A stretch of DNA of 7,560 bases from CAZELM01 sp964512995 (GTDB lineage Bacteria > CSSED10-310). Positions within the stretch are counted from its first letter, which is position 1, and each line of letters begins with the position of its first letter. Where the stretch lies: the NCBI GenBank assembly GCA_964512995.1, contig CAZELM010000084.1, positions 1 through 7,560 on the forward strand, given 5' to 3'. The notes beneath the pieces were generated by a model. That model ran no database searches and was not told where the DNA came from. It saw only the letters and a list, made by a program, of their open reading frames with translations. This document shows positions 1-6,374 of this stretch, one piece after another. Made by a program: the position numbers and the translations under genes.

Positions 1-189
1 TCTGACAGTGGACTTGAGCGCTCTGACAGTGGACTTGAGCGGTCTGACAGTGGACTTGAGTGGTCTGACAGTGGACTTGAACGCTCTGACAGTGGACTTG
101 AACGCTCTGACAGTGGACTTGAACGCTCTGACAATGGACTTGAGCGGTCTGACAGTGGACTTGAGCGGTCTGACAGTGGACTTGAGTGG
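1..189. repeat. Nine tandem copies of a 21-bp repeat
   Basis: Nine head-to-tail 21-bp units run from the first base of the window, so the array probably continues to the left. Each unit is tctgacagtggacttgag plus three variable bases (cgc, cgg or tgg), with aacgc replacing agcgc in copies 4-6 and a single G-to-A change in copy 7. Part of a decayed tenth unit (gcggaca) follows at 190-196. Because 21 is a multiple of three, five of the six frames stay open: the forward frame reads LTVDLSG heptads, and reverse frames read PLKSTVR or RSSPLSD heptads. I see no start signal or conserved domain that would make any of these a real gene, so I call it a repeat array. It could be the end of a repeat-containing protein gene lying to the left. 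Confidence 0.93.
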
Positions 190-272
190 GCGGACAAATA
201 GCCCAGTTTGTTTTGATTTTACCACAACCCTTACCATGGATGGGGTTGGCATATGTGTAGATGCCTTCTTTA

Positions 273-293
273 CCCTCTCCCACCGGGAGAGGG
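273..293. repeat. Short palindromic repeat, CCCTCTCCC hairpin
   Basis: Perfect 9-bp arms CCCTCTCCC and GGGAGAGGG flank a 3-base ACC loop. Sequences of this kind are common interspersed elements in many bacterial genomes and translate to the familiar false peptide LSHRER. No T-run follows on either strand, so a role as a rho-independent terminator is not supported. A related half-element lies at 6065-6084. Confidence 0.75.
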
Positions 294-462
294 TCGTCGG
301 GTAATCCTTCCCTGTTGTAATCCCCAAACAAGGCCGGCGGGGGTGAAGGAGATCAGCCGGTGCCGTCGCACTGCGAATGAGAATTGACGATCCGGATTGT
401 GTAATCCCGGATGATACCGAAAATCGCCCTTGCCTGTCGCGGTTTTCTGTTTTTATTCAGCG

Positions 463-493
463 CCTTCGTGTCTTCGTGTGAGTCTTTCTTTTC
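463..493. repeat. Degenerate CTTCGTGT interspersed motif
   Basis: The short direct repetition ccttcgtgtcttcgtgtg is followed by agtctttcttttc. On the reverse strand it reads as acgaagacacgaagg. From memory, similar TTCGTGTCTTCGTG sequences recur between genes in many environmental bacterial genomes. One copy in this window cannot prove that it is dispersed here. Confidence 0.35.
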
Positions 494-519
494 AGGCTGC
501 TCCCTGACGGTTGCACCAA

Positions 520-537
520 TACAGAACATTTTCTGTA
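520..537 (-). terminator. Small hairpin downstream of the sirtuin gene
   Basis: A 7-bp stem (tacagaa / ttctgta) with a catt loop lies about 27 bases past the sirtuin stop codon. The stem is A+T-rich and no clear T-run follows it on the reverse strand, so this is a weak candidate terminator. Confidence 0.25.
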
Positions 538-564
538 GAATGAATGAAATCTGCCAGCGCTCTC

Positions 565-1371
565 TTAGAGTCCGCGGAGAATGCAGGTGAGTGCGTCGAG
601 TGCTCCCATCGCCAGTCCGATGGCTTCCCGGGTAGCATCGAGGATCTCAGGTTCTCGGGGATTGATCCGGATGAGCGGGAAATGCTCACACATGAATCGG
701 ACACTGGGAATGGTGGTTCCAGCTCCCAGTTCAATCGCCAGGACCGATTCGTTCGTCACCGAATTTTTCCATTGACTAAAACGCCTTCCCTGCTCATTGC
801 TGCGCCTGCTTTCCCAATGCCAATCGCCGAACATCAGAATATTGGGTCTGGCAATCCCGCCACACTTCGGACACAGGGGAAAGTCACCCACCCATTCGAA
901 CTCCTCCGAGATGGTGACCGGGATCCCTGGATCAGGCCATATTTCGCGGCTACAGTTGGCCTGACACTGGAAATGGTGAATGCTCCCATGAATCTCGTAG
1001 ATCAATTCTTCATCAAACCCAGCCTTCTGGAATTGACCGTCGACATTTGACGTATACACAAAATAGGATCTTTTCTGCCGGACGATATCCAGCAATATAC
1101 GAAAACCATCGTGTGGTAGGGTATTGCGGTACATCTCCAGACGATGGCCATAAAATCCCCATCCGGATCGTGGATGAGACCGGAATCGGTTCGCATTGGC
1201 AATATCAAAAAATGATTTACCCTTAAATGGAGGATATGCTTTCCAGAATCCGTCATCCCCCCGGAAATCCGGCAATCCGGAGTCGATCCCCATGCCTGCG
1301 CCGGCTCCGATTAATATATGATCCGCCCGGCGGATCATTTCCTGAGCGTGCTTGATTTGTTCCAAATCCAT
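565..1371 (-). CDS. SIR2-family NAD-dependent protein deacylase
   Basis: A 268-residue sirtuin. Enzymes of this family use NAD+ to remove acyl groups from protein lysines, giving nicotinamide and O-acyl-ADP-ribose, normally in the cytoplasm. The NAD-binding motif GAGAGMGIDSGLPDFRG is at 22-38, the TSNVD motif (family TQNID) at 107-111, and the catalytic histidine in IHGS is His128. A zinc ribbon is formed by Cys136, Cys140, Cys167 and Cys170. RPNILMFGD (175-183), GAGTT (216-220) and INP (236-238) complete the Rossmann core, so every expected catalytic element is present. I chose the ATG at 1371 because GGGAG stands about 6 bases upstream; the frame extends to a TTG at 1431, but that adds 20 unconserved residues without a ribosome site. 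It is transcribed alone, 274 bases downstream of the preceding same-strand gene. The substrate is unknown, and the gene does not look like standard cobB. The family call is very secure. Confidence 0.93.
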   Translation of the reverse strand: MDLEQIKHAQEMIRRADHILIGAGAGMGIDSGLPDFRGDDGFWKAYPPFKGKSFFDIANANRFRSHPRSGWGFYGHRLEMYRNTLPHDGFRILLDIVRQKRSYFVYTSNVDGQFQKAGFDEELIYEIHGSIHHFQCQANCSREIWPDPGIPVTISEEFEWVGDFPLCPKCGGIARPNILMFGDWHWESRRSNEQGRRFSQWKNSVTNESVLAIELGAGTTIPSVRFMCEHFPLIRINPREPEILDATREAIGLAMGALDALTCILRGL

Positions 1372-1645
1372 GATAGTCTCCCAATCGAAATCAACCCAGA
1401 CGTTCATACCACGGATGGATACAGATAGCAACTGAGTCCCGGATCACAGAGGCATTAACCGGATTGGAATTTGACCATCGGGTACGGGCCGCTTTTTTGA
1501 GATCCGACCTGTCGATGGATAGGGACTTTCGGCTTATAGATCAATAATTCTGTTGTAAGTTGGATGAGGATTCTGTCATTTTCACTGAACCAGTGAAACC
1601 GGATGTGGTTTAATTCGCAAACCGAGCCATCCGGAACCCGACCAC
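1372..1645. other. Intergenic region between sirtuin and SUMF1-fold gene
   Basis: These 274 bases hold the short read-through tail of the SUMF1-fold frame (1610-1645), a small hairpin (1580-1598) and the leader of the sirtuin gene. I did not find a convincing sigma70 promoter for the sirtuin. No other gene is visible. Confidence 0.55.
1580..1598 (-). terminator. Hairpin after the SUMF1-fold gene
   Basis: An 8-bp perfect stem (tttcactg / cagtgaaa) with a 3-base loop sits 11 bases after the TAA that would end the extended SUMF1-fold frame (1610-1612), and about 47 bases after the actual TGA. There is no clear T-run on the reverse strand, so it may only be a weak terminator. Its placement just past the TAA suggests that the TAA was the original end of the gene. 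Confidence 0.35.
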
Positions 1646-2797
1646 TCAGTAATACGGGTATGATGGAGATGCTGGAACCCGGACCGCGGATCGCACCCGA
1701 CCCGCCTCCTCACAGATCGCTCCACCACGCACCGATCTGTCCCATCCCGAATCCGCTCCAATCGGATCCATAACCGGTATTGTCGGATAATCCCCGTATC
1801 GGTCCCACGTCCACTCCCATACATTCCCCAGCATGTCGTATATCTGCCAGTCATTCGGAGTTTTCTGACCGACATCATGCGTACGATGACCGGCATTGTG
1901 CTGATACCAGGCAATCATGTCCAGATTGGGATCTTCGTCACAGAAGAAATTGTCCAGACCATTGTGATAGGCGGTTCCGGTTCCCGCCCGGCATGCAAAC
2001 TCCCATTCCGCTTCAGTCGGCAATCGATATCCATCCGCTGTCGGATCCCAGTAGATCGTCGCGTCCAGAATCGGAGGTGTCCCATCGAATACCATTGTGA
2101 AGTTCTCATCGGAATAATAAGCAGGACGGAAACCATCGGTCGTGGATCTGTGGTTGCAGAACACGGCAATATCGAAAAATGTGATCTGTTCCACCGGCCG
2201 CTGAAGACCCGTATAGAACGACGGATTGCTTCCCGGCCCGAAAACATTCTCCCACTGCGCTTGCGTCACCTCCGTCTGTTGCATATAAAAATCCCGCGTC
2301 AATGTCACAATATGCGGTTGCTCCCGGTCTTCTCTGCACAATTCCGGCGGGTCGTCGGGTGATCCCATGGTGAAAACGCCAGCCGGAATCAGCATAAAGC
2401 GATCCGGATCACCCGTAGGGACTGGTGTGGGAGTTTCGGCCGGAAACAGATCCACACAAACTCCCAGACCCAACGCCGCATAGAAGATACCCTGCGCATC
2501 ACCAGCGGTCACGGAATCATTTCCATTGCAATCCGCTGCGCAAAACGCCTCAGTGGATGGACTGAAGACGGACAACGCGATCTGAAAAGCCCACTGGGCG
2601 TCCATGGCCGTGATCTGTCCATCCAGAGAGACATCACCGGTATGCAGACAATCCCGATCGACAGCCAAACTCCCATGGATCGGCATCATTCCCCAGAACA
2701 GCAGGCCGCCAAGCATCATGGTTCCAAGTTTCCCATGCCATCCGGCCGGGAATGACGATTTTATTATCTGATAGATTCTGATCGACGATTGCTTCAT
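1610..2797 (-). CDS. Exported dockerin-like and SUMF1/FGE-fold protein (TGA at 1646)
   Basis: The frame opens with ATG at 2797, with AAAGGAG 7 bases upstream, and reaches TGA at 1646-1648 after 383 residues. A signal peptide spans 1 to about 45 (hydrophobic core 26-40, likely cleavage after GSLA). Two dockerin-type calcium loops follow, GDVSLDGQ...DAQ (54-68) and NGNDSVTAGDAQ (91-102). A Thr/Pro linker (122-128) leads to an FGE-sulfatase (SUMF1) fold from about 133: TEVTQAQW (175-182), RPVEQITFFDIAVFCN (200-215), RLPTEAEWEFACRAG (258-272), GNVWEW (324-329), RGG (357-359) and RSAVR (369-373). True formylglycine-generating enzymes carry a Cys pair after RGG; only Cys362 is present here, so sulfatase activation is not supported. 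After the TGA the same frame continues VVGFRMARFAN to a TAA at 1610. GFRxAR is the usual last strand of this fold, so the gene looks cut short by one nonsense codon, read through, or miscalled. Coordinates cover the extended frame. Confidence 0.87.
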
Positions 2798-2819
2798 TTG
2801 TTTACTCCTTTCGACATTC

Positions 2820-2838
2820 CTGAATCATTATCATTTTA
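2820..2838 (-). promoter_or_regulatory. Possible Fur-like operator over the -10 box
   Basis: On the reverse strand these 19 bases match the classical Fur consensus (GATAATGATAATCATTATC) at 13 of 19 positions by my count, including an unbroken AATGATAAT core. The site overlaps the predicted -10 box of the SUMF1-fold gene, where a bound repressor would block transcription. The region is A+T-rich, so a chance match is quite possible, and no fur gene is in view. Confidence 0.25.
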
Positions 2839-2861
2839 ATCAGGATTATCGATCAGCGCAA
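2833..2861 (-). promoter_or_regulatory. Promoter of the SUMF1-fold gene
   Basis: Reading on the reverse strand, TTGCGC (2861-2856), a 17-base spacer, then TAAAAT (2838-2833). The -10 matches 5 of 6 consensus bases and the -35 matches 3 of 6. The predicted start of transcription is near 2826, giving a leader of about 30 bases that contains the strong AAAGGAG site. An imperfect operator-like inverted repeat, GATCA-7-TGATC (2851-2867), spans the -35 box. Confidence 0.45.
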
Positions 2862-2904
2862 ATGATCACCATTCGGCAACATCAGAAGCCGTTTGCGTTG
2901 AATG

Positions 2905-2933
2905 CTGGCAATATCTAACCGGATCGCTATACT
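2905..2933 (+). promoter_or_regulatory. Promoter of the M28 peptidase gene
   Basis: CTGGCA (2905-2910), a 17-base spacer, then TATACT (2928-2933). The -35 matches 4 of 6 consensus bases and the -10 matches 5 of 6. Transcription would start near 2940, leaving a leader of about 90 bases before the ATG at 3030. Confidence 0.5.
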
Positions 2934-3029
2934 GGAACGGATTATCGGGGCTGGATGCAAAAGTCTGCGCAGCGATCAGCCCATGCTCTTCTCTCAATCG
3001 TTTATCTTTATTCAAAAGGAGCTTTTCGC

Positions 3030-4394
3030 ATGAATATTCGGGAAATGGATCGTCAGATCTGCGGGAATGTCTGGACGAACGACGCGATTTTTACCAATCA
3101 TCGGGAGTTGTGTCTCCAGCACCGCGGTCGGTTCAGTTGCAGTGACCATGCAGCGGCCGCGGCAGTGTTTATCGAGTCGAAGTTGCGGGAGTATGGCCTG
3201 GAGAATGTGTGCCGGGACTGGTTTCCCATGACCGCGTGGAAACGGGGGAGTGCGGAACTGGAACTTGTCGCACCGGTTTCTGGCCGGTTTCCGTGCCTGG
3301 CGCTTCCCTACGCGCCATCCTGTGATCAGGCGTTTGATTTATTGGATTTGGGCATGGGAATGCCGTCGGACGTGGAGAAAGCGGGGGAGAGCATTCGGGG
3401 GAAAGCGGTCCTGGTCGATGACAGCAATCCACCCGACGGACCACAGCTTCATCGGCTCCAGAAATATCTCCATGTGTTGGAATCCGGAGCAGGTGCATTT
3501 TTGTTCGTTCAGAAAACGCCTGGTATGCTGGCTCCAACCGGATCTCTGGCATTCAATCATCAGGAGCGGCTCGATCAGGCGATTCCATCGATCGGGATTG
3601 CGCACGAAGTTGCATGGGAACTCCGGGAGTGGGCGAAACGTGGGCCGGTGCGGATCCGGTTGCGCCTGGATAATACACTGGCGCGGTCCACAGACTGCAA
3701 TGTAATGGGCGATCTCGCGGGTGCCGGATCGGGAGATGATATGATCCTGATCGGCGGGCATTACGACGGCCATGATATCGCGCAGGGAGCGGCGGACAAT
3801 GCATCGGGAGTCGTTGTGGTGATGGAGGTTGCCCGTTTGCTGGCACCATTCGTGAGTCAACTCCGGCGCCGGATCCGGTTCGTGCTCTTCGGCAGCGAGG
3901 AGATGGGTCTGGTGGGTTCTCATTTTTATGCGGAAAAATACAACGACCAGCTCCACCGGATCCGGTTCGTATTCAATCTCGACTGCGTGGGAAGTGCTGG
4001 AAATCTGTCCTTAATGCTTCAGAATGCACCGGCATGGAAAGATGTGTTCCGGCAATATACCGATGATCTGCCTGCGGATCTCGTGGTTTTCGATCATCTG
4101 GTTCCGTTTTCCGATCATTTCCCGTTTCTGATGCATGGTGTGCCGTCTGCGTTCTGTTTCACTCAAGGTGACGGGACCCGGGGATGGGGGCATACGATTG
4201 CGGATACTTTTGAAAAAGTGTCGCGTCAGACGCTCATGCGGGTGGCGATGATCACCGCTCGGCTGGTGCTTCGGACAGCGATGGATGAGCGGGTCGAGGA
4301 GTCCGGAGGAAGCGCGGATATCCCCGGATTGCTGGCTCCATATCACATGGAGAAGCTGTTGCGGTATGAAGGCCACTGGCATTTTGATAAGTGA
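3030..4394 (+). CDS. M28-family zinc aminopeptidase with PA-type insert
   Basis: A 454-residue metallopeptidase of the M28 (aminopeptidase Y / glutamate carboxypeptidase-like) group, which removes N-terminal residues using two zinc ions. By family pattern the metal ligands and catalytic residues are His244 (GGHYDG), Asp256 (AADNASG), the catalytic Glu290 and ligand Glu291 (FGSEEMG), Asp318 (NLDCVG) and His388 (GHTIADT). All are present, so the enzyme should be active. Residues about 100-200 resemble a protease-associated (PA) insert: SIRGKAVLVDD, a GAGAFLFV strand and IPSIGI. I chose the ATG at 3030 because AAGGAG lies 8 bases upstream; an in-frame ATG at 2955 lacks a comparable site and falls only about 15 bases from the predicted transcript start. 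With this start there is no signal peptide, so it probably works in the cytoplasm, whereas many M28 enzymes are exported. The gene stands alone, ends in TGA, and converges on the EamA gene. The substrate cannot be read from the sequence. Confidence 0.93.
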   Translation: MNIREMDRQICGNVWTNDAIFTNHRELCLQHRGRFSCSDHAAAAAVFIESKLREYGLENVCRDWFPMTAWKRGSAELELVAPVSGRFPCLALPYAPSCDQAFDLLDLGMGMPSDVEKAGESIRGKAVLVDDSNPPDGPQLHRLQKYLHVLESGAGAFLFVQKTPGMLAPTGSLAFNHQERLDQAIPSIGIAHEVAWELREWAKRGPVRIRLRLDNTLARSTDCNVMGDLAGAGSGDDMILIGGHYDGHDIAQGAADNASGVVVVMEVARLLAPFVSQLRRRIRFVLFGSEEMGLVGSHFYAEKYNDQLHRIRFVFNLDCVGSAGNLSLMLQNAPAWKDVFRQYTDDLPADLVVFDHLVPFSDHFPFLMHGVPSAFCFTQGDGTRGWGHTIADTFEKVSRQTLMRVAMITARLVLRTAMDERVEESGGSADIPGLLAPYHMEKLLRYEGHWHFDK

Positions 4395-4512
4395 TCACGG
4401 GAGCGATCCATCACGCGAAGCCGTGAAGTCGCGGCATCGTCCATTACTGGACCGGCATGGCTGGCTGGATGGTCAGGATATCCGGCACCAGTGTGGGAGG
4501 AGGTAACGGGAT
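4395..4512. other. Gap between convergent genes
   Basis: These 118 bases separate the 3' ends of the peptidase and exporter genes. I looked for a shared terminator and found only a weak 5-bp stem (cgcga / tcgcg) around 4413-4433, without a T-run. No gene is visible. Confidence 0.5.
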
Positions 4513-5385
4513 CTATTGTCCACGGCTTATCCTTCGCCCCTCACCCTTCGTCCCGGCAACCGCTAAACCGGCCAAAGAGGCAATAATGATCACAGTACCG
4601 GCGAGTGCCTGCGTATTCTGGATTTCCGAGAAGAACAGGAATCCCCAGAGGGACGAGAACACGACATCGGCATAGGAGGCGATGCTGATGGGCGTGGGAG
4701 AGCCGAGGGAATAGGCTTTGGTCATCAGAATCTGGGCGGATGCGGAGGTCACACCGATGCTCATGAATACCAGCCAGTCGAGCGGATCGGGGACATGATA
4801 CCGATAAAAAACAACTGGCGCGGCGAGCACCATGGCCGTGAAAAAAAACGAAAACACAATCTGAAGCGAGCTATGATTGTGGCTCAGCTTTTTGACGATG
4901 ATGTACGCGATCGCGGAAAAAAGAGCGGATGACAGACCGATCGCTCCAGCCATCGGCGCGATATCGAGTTGGGGTTGGATGACGTTGTAGATACCGAAAA
5001 GCGCGGTCGATAAAATCAGCAGATGCCATCGACTCAGCGTCTCCATCATGAGAAAAAAAGCGAGAATCATGACAAAGAGCGGAGCGACCTTGTTGAGGAT
5101 CACGGTGTCGGCCAGTGTGAGATAGGCCATCGCGTAATAGTAACAGGCGAGACCCAGAAATCCCATCACGCCCCGGAAAAGAAGCAGTTTCGGATTTGGA
5201 CCAATGATGGGCCGGTGCCGTCTGAACAGCAGAGCCAGCACAAAGAGGCTTCCGAAAAAGCTGCGATAGAACACGGCGTCCATGAACGAGTATTCCTTGA
5301 GAGTGGATTTGACGAGTGCATTCATGGCGCTGAAGAACAAGGTTGCGCCAATCATGAGTAACAGGCCTTTGCGTTCCGGTTTCAT
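4513..5385 (-). CDS. EamA-family (DMT) membrane transporter
   Basis: A 290-residue inner-membrane protein with about ten hydrophobic helices in two tandem EamA repeats (roughly 7-138 and 147-278), the usual size and layout of drug/metabolite transporters. Typical landmarks are a first helix with SAMNALVK, an early FYRSFFG motif (39-45), the CYYYAMAYLTLADTVILNKVAPLFV segment (81-105) ending the first repeat's core, and ISIASYADVVFSSLWGFLFFSE (233-254) in the second. Members export amino acids, nucleobases or other metabolites; substrate cannot be predicted from this sequence. The frame is open far upstream, to 5694, but that part is antisense to the YigZ gene and not hydrophobic. The ATG at 5385 has GGAGGG about 4 bases upstream and begins MKPERKG directly before the first helix, so I prefer it. 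It is divergent from the YigZ gene. The stop is TAG. Confidence 0.93.
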   Translation of the reverse strand: MKPERKGLLLMIGATLFFSAMNALVKSTLKEYSFMDAVFYRSFFGSLFVLALLFRRHRPIIGPNPKLLLFRGVMGFLGLACYYYAMAYLTLADTVILNKVAPLFVMILAFFLMMETLSRWHLLILSTALFGIYNVIQPQLDIAPMAGAIGLSSALFSAIAYIIVKKLSHNHSSLQIVFSFFFTAMVLAAPVVFYRYHVPDPLDWLVFMSIGVTSASAQILMTKAYSLGSPTPISIASYADVVFSSLWGFLFFSEIQNTQALAGTVIIIASLAGLAVAGTKGEGRRISRGQ

Positions 5386-5429
5386 GGACCCTCCGTTCGC
5401 GGGCCATCGTAGCACCGTCCGTCTTGAAG

Positions 5430-5438
5430 TGCTATATT
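5430..5438 (+). promoter_or_regulatory. Extended -10 promoter of the YigZ gene
   Basis: TGCTATATT gives an extended -10 box (TGn followed by TATATT, 5 of 6 consensus bases). No good -35 hexamer stands 16-18 bases upstream, which is acceptable for extended -10 promoters. Transcription would start near 5445, about 30 bases before the ATG at 5477. Confidence 0.4.
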
Positions 5439-5476
5439 GAATCATCAATCGGAATTTTTGGGGGGAGTGGGCGAAA

Positions 5477-6049
5477 ATGATCACGATTGCGGCGCGAACC
5501 CGATATGAGGAGACGATCAGACGAAGCCGGTTCATCGGAATTGCGGAACGGGTCGATACAGTGGAAACGGCTGGTGTTTTCCTGGCGGATGTTCGGGAAC
5601 CGGAAGCGACGCACTGCGCGTGGGCGTATCGGATCGGTCCGGTGGTGCGGTGCCATGATGATGGGGAGGTATCGGGCACGGCTGGGAAACCCATTCTGAG
5701 CGTGATCGAACGGCAGGATCTGGACCATGTGATGGTGGTGGTGATCCGGTTTTATGGCGGGATCAAATTAGGGACGGGGGGCTTGATTCGGGCGTATGGG
5801 GGTACGGCATCTTCATGTTTGGATCTGGCGGAGCGGCTGGTTGTCAAACCCCGGGTCATGATCCGGTTTCAGATACCGTTTTCGGATTCCGGGATCGTGT
5901 ATTCGTTTCTGGACAGCTTTCCGATGGAGCGTATCGGTGAATCGTTCACTCAGACCGGCATCGTATTTGACTGCCGGATGGACAGTGATTTACTCGAGCC
6001 ATTCAAAGTTGCCATGATGAATCTCACCAAGGGAAGAGTTTCTTTCTGA
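5477..6049 (+). CDS. YigZ/IMPACT family protein
   Basis: A 190-residue protein of the YigZ/IMPACT (UPF0029) family, close to the usual length of about 200. The N-terminal IMPACT domain shows the full signature: SRFIG (17-21), ATHCAWAYRIG (44-54), DDGEVSGTAGKPIL (61-74) and VVVIRFYGGIKLGTGGLIRAYGGTA (87-111). Residues from about 125 to the end form the small ferredoxin-like C-terminal domain typical of the bacterial members. Eukaryotic IMPACT regulates translation through GCN1/GCN2; the role of the bacterial proteins is poorly defined, though ribosome or nucleic-acid binding has been proposed from structure. The ATG at 5477 follows a GGGGGGAG stretch at 5459-5466. It is a single gene, divergent from the EamA exporter across a 91-base gap, with a TGA stop. 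Confidence 0.95.
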   Translation: MITIAARTRYEETIRRSRFIGIAERVDTVETAGVFLADVREPEATHCAWAYRIGPVVRCHDDGEVSGTAGKPILSVIERQDLDHVMVVVIRFYGGIKLGTGGLIRAYGGTASSCLDLAERLVVKPRVMIRFQIPFSDSGIVYSFLDSFPMERIGESFTQTGIVFDCRMDSDLLEPFKVAMMNLTKGRVSF

Positions 6050-6064
6050 ATGCCCATGCCCATT

Positions 6065-6084
6065 GAGAGGGGTTGGGGGTGAGG
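6065..6084. repeat. Half-copy of an interspersed G-rich repeat
   Basis: The segment gagaggggttgggggtgag has the reverse complement ctcacccccaacccctctc. From memory this resembles the arm that commonly precedes the CCCTCTCCC hairpin in a widespread bacterial intergenic repeat; that hairpin occurs by itself at 273-293. It lies 16 bases after the YigZ stop and just ahead of the amidohydrolase remnant. The repeat identity is inferred from pattern memory. Confidence 0.4.
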
Positions 6085-6119
6085 TCAGATGGCCAGTCTT
6101 AGCCTGTTGCATATGGAGG

Positions 6120-6374
6120 TACGGAATCGATTCGAGGCATATATTTACTGAGATGGAATTGTTACAAAAAGCATGGTTATCGGAATCCGACATTATTCTT
6201 GCGGCAACGCTTCATCCTGCTCCGTGGCAGGGAACGGCAGACCGTTACGGAGCAATCGCGCCTGGTTTTACAGCGAATATCCTGATTGTAAATGAAAATC
6301 CGTTGATGAACATTGAAAATCTCAGAAATACGTCGATGGTGATACACAACGGTTCCAGAATAATTTCATCATGA
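6120..6374 (+). pseudogene. Amidohydrolase C-terminal remnant
   Basis: About 84 in-frame codons resemble the last part of metal-dependent amidohydrolases of the imidazolonepropionase-like or organophosphate-hydrolase-like type. The diagnostic order is a helix (MELLQKAWLSESDIILAAT), HPA, DRYGAIAPGFTANILIVNENPL (family pattern: DRxGxIxPGxxADLxVxxxNPL), then NIENLRNTSMVIHNGSRI (family: dI..lr....VikdGr). In full enzymes of about 400 residues this follows the TIM barrel holding the metal-binding His and Asp residues; none of that is present here or upstream. The frame runs back to 6063, but 6063-6119 is repeat-derived sequence. An ATG at 6153 could start a 73-residue peptide, yet it has no good ribosome site. 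Codon use is more A+T-rich than the neighbouring genes. Best read as the 3' stump of a deleted or horizontally acquired gene. Confidence 0.78.

Larger units (their letters stand above)
190..564. other. Intergenic stretch with no credible gene
   Basis: These 375 bases lie between the tandem array and the 3' end of the sirtuin gene. They hold a perfect short hairpin repeat (273-293), a degenerate CTTCGTGT-type motif (about 463-493) and a small hairpin (520-537) just beyond the sirtuin stop. The open frame leaving the tandem array reaches a stop at 302-304, but its end (TLSHRERV) is only the translation of the hairpin repeat. I see no RNA gene here. Confidence 0.7.

Noticed and set aside
1..189. 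CRISPR array
   Set aside because: The units are 21 bp, contiguous and without unique spacers, so this is a simple tandem repeat.
8..304. Forward open frame with LTVDLSG heptads as a 98-residue protein
   Set aside because: It starts inside the tandem array at a GTG with no ribosome site, and its end (TLSHRERV) is the translation of a hairpin repeat. A repeat array explains it better.
544..1050. Forward open frame opposite the sirtuin gene
   Set aside because: It is antisense to conserved sirtuin motifs and shows no domain of its own.
1582..1914. Reverse open frame overlapping the end of the SUMF1-fold gene, considered as a frameshifted tail
   Set aside because: The conserved GFRMAR tail is in the original frame after the TGA, not in this frame, so a frameshift is not needed.
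2955..3029. Earlier start for the M28 peptidase at 2955
   Set aside because: There is no good ribosome site, whereas AAGGAG stands at the right distance from the ATG at 3030.
4395..4512. Bidirectional terminator between the convergent genes
   Set aside because: Only a 5-bp stem with a 10-base loop and no T-run was found.
5386..5694. N-terminal extension of the EamA transporter
   Set aside because: It is antisense to the YigZ gene, not hydrophobic, and the ATG at 5385 has a good ribosome site right before the first membrane helix.
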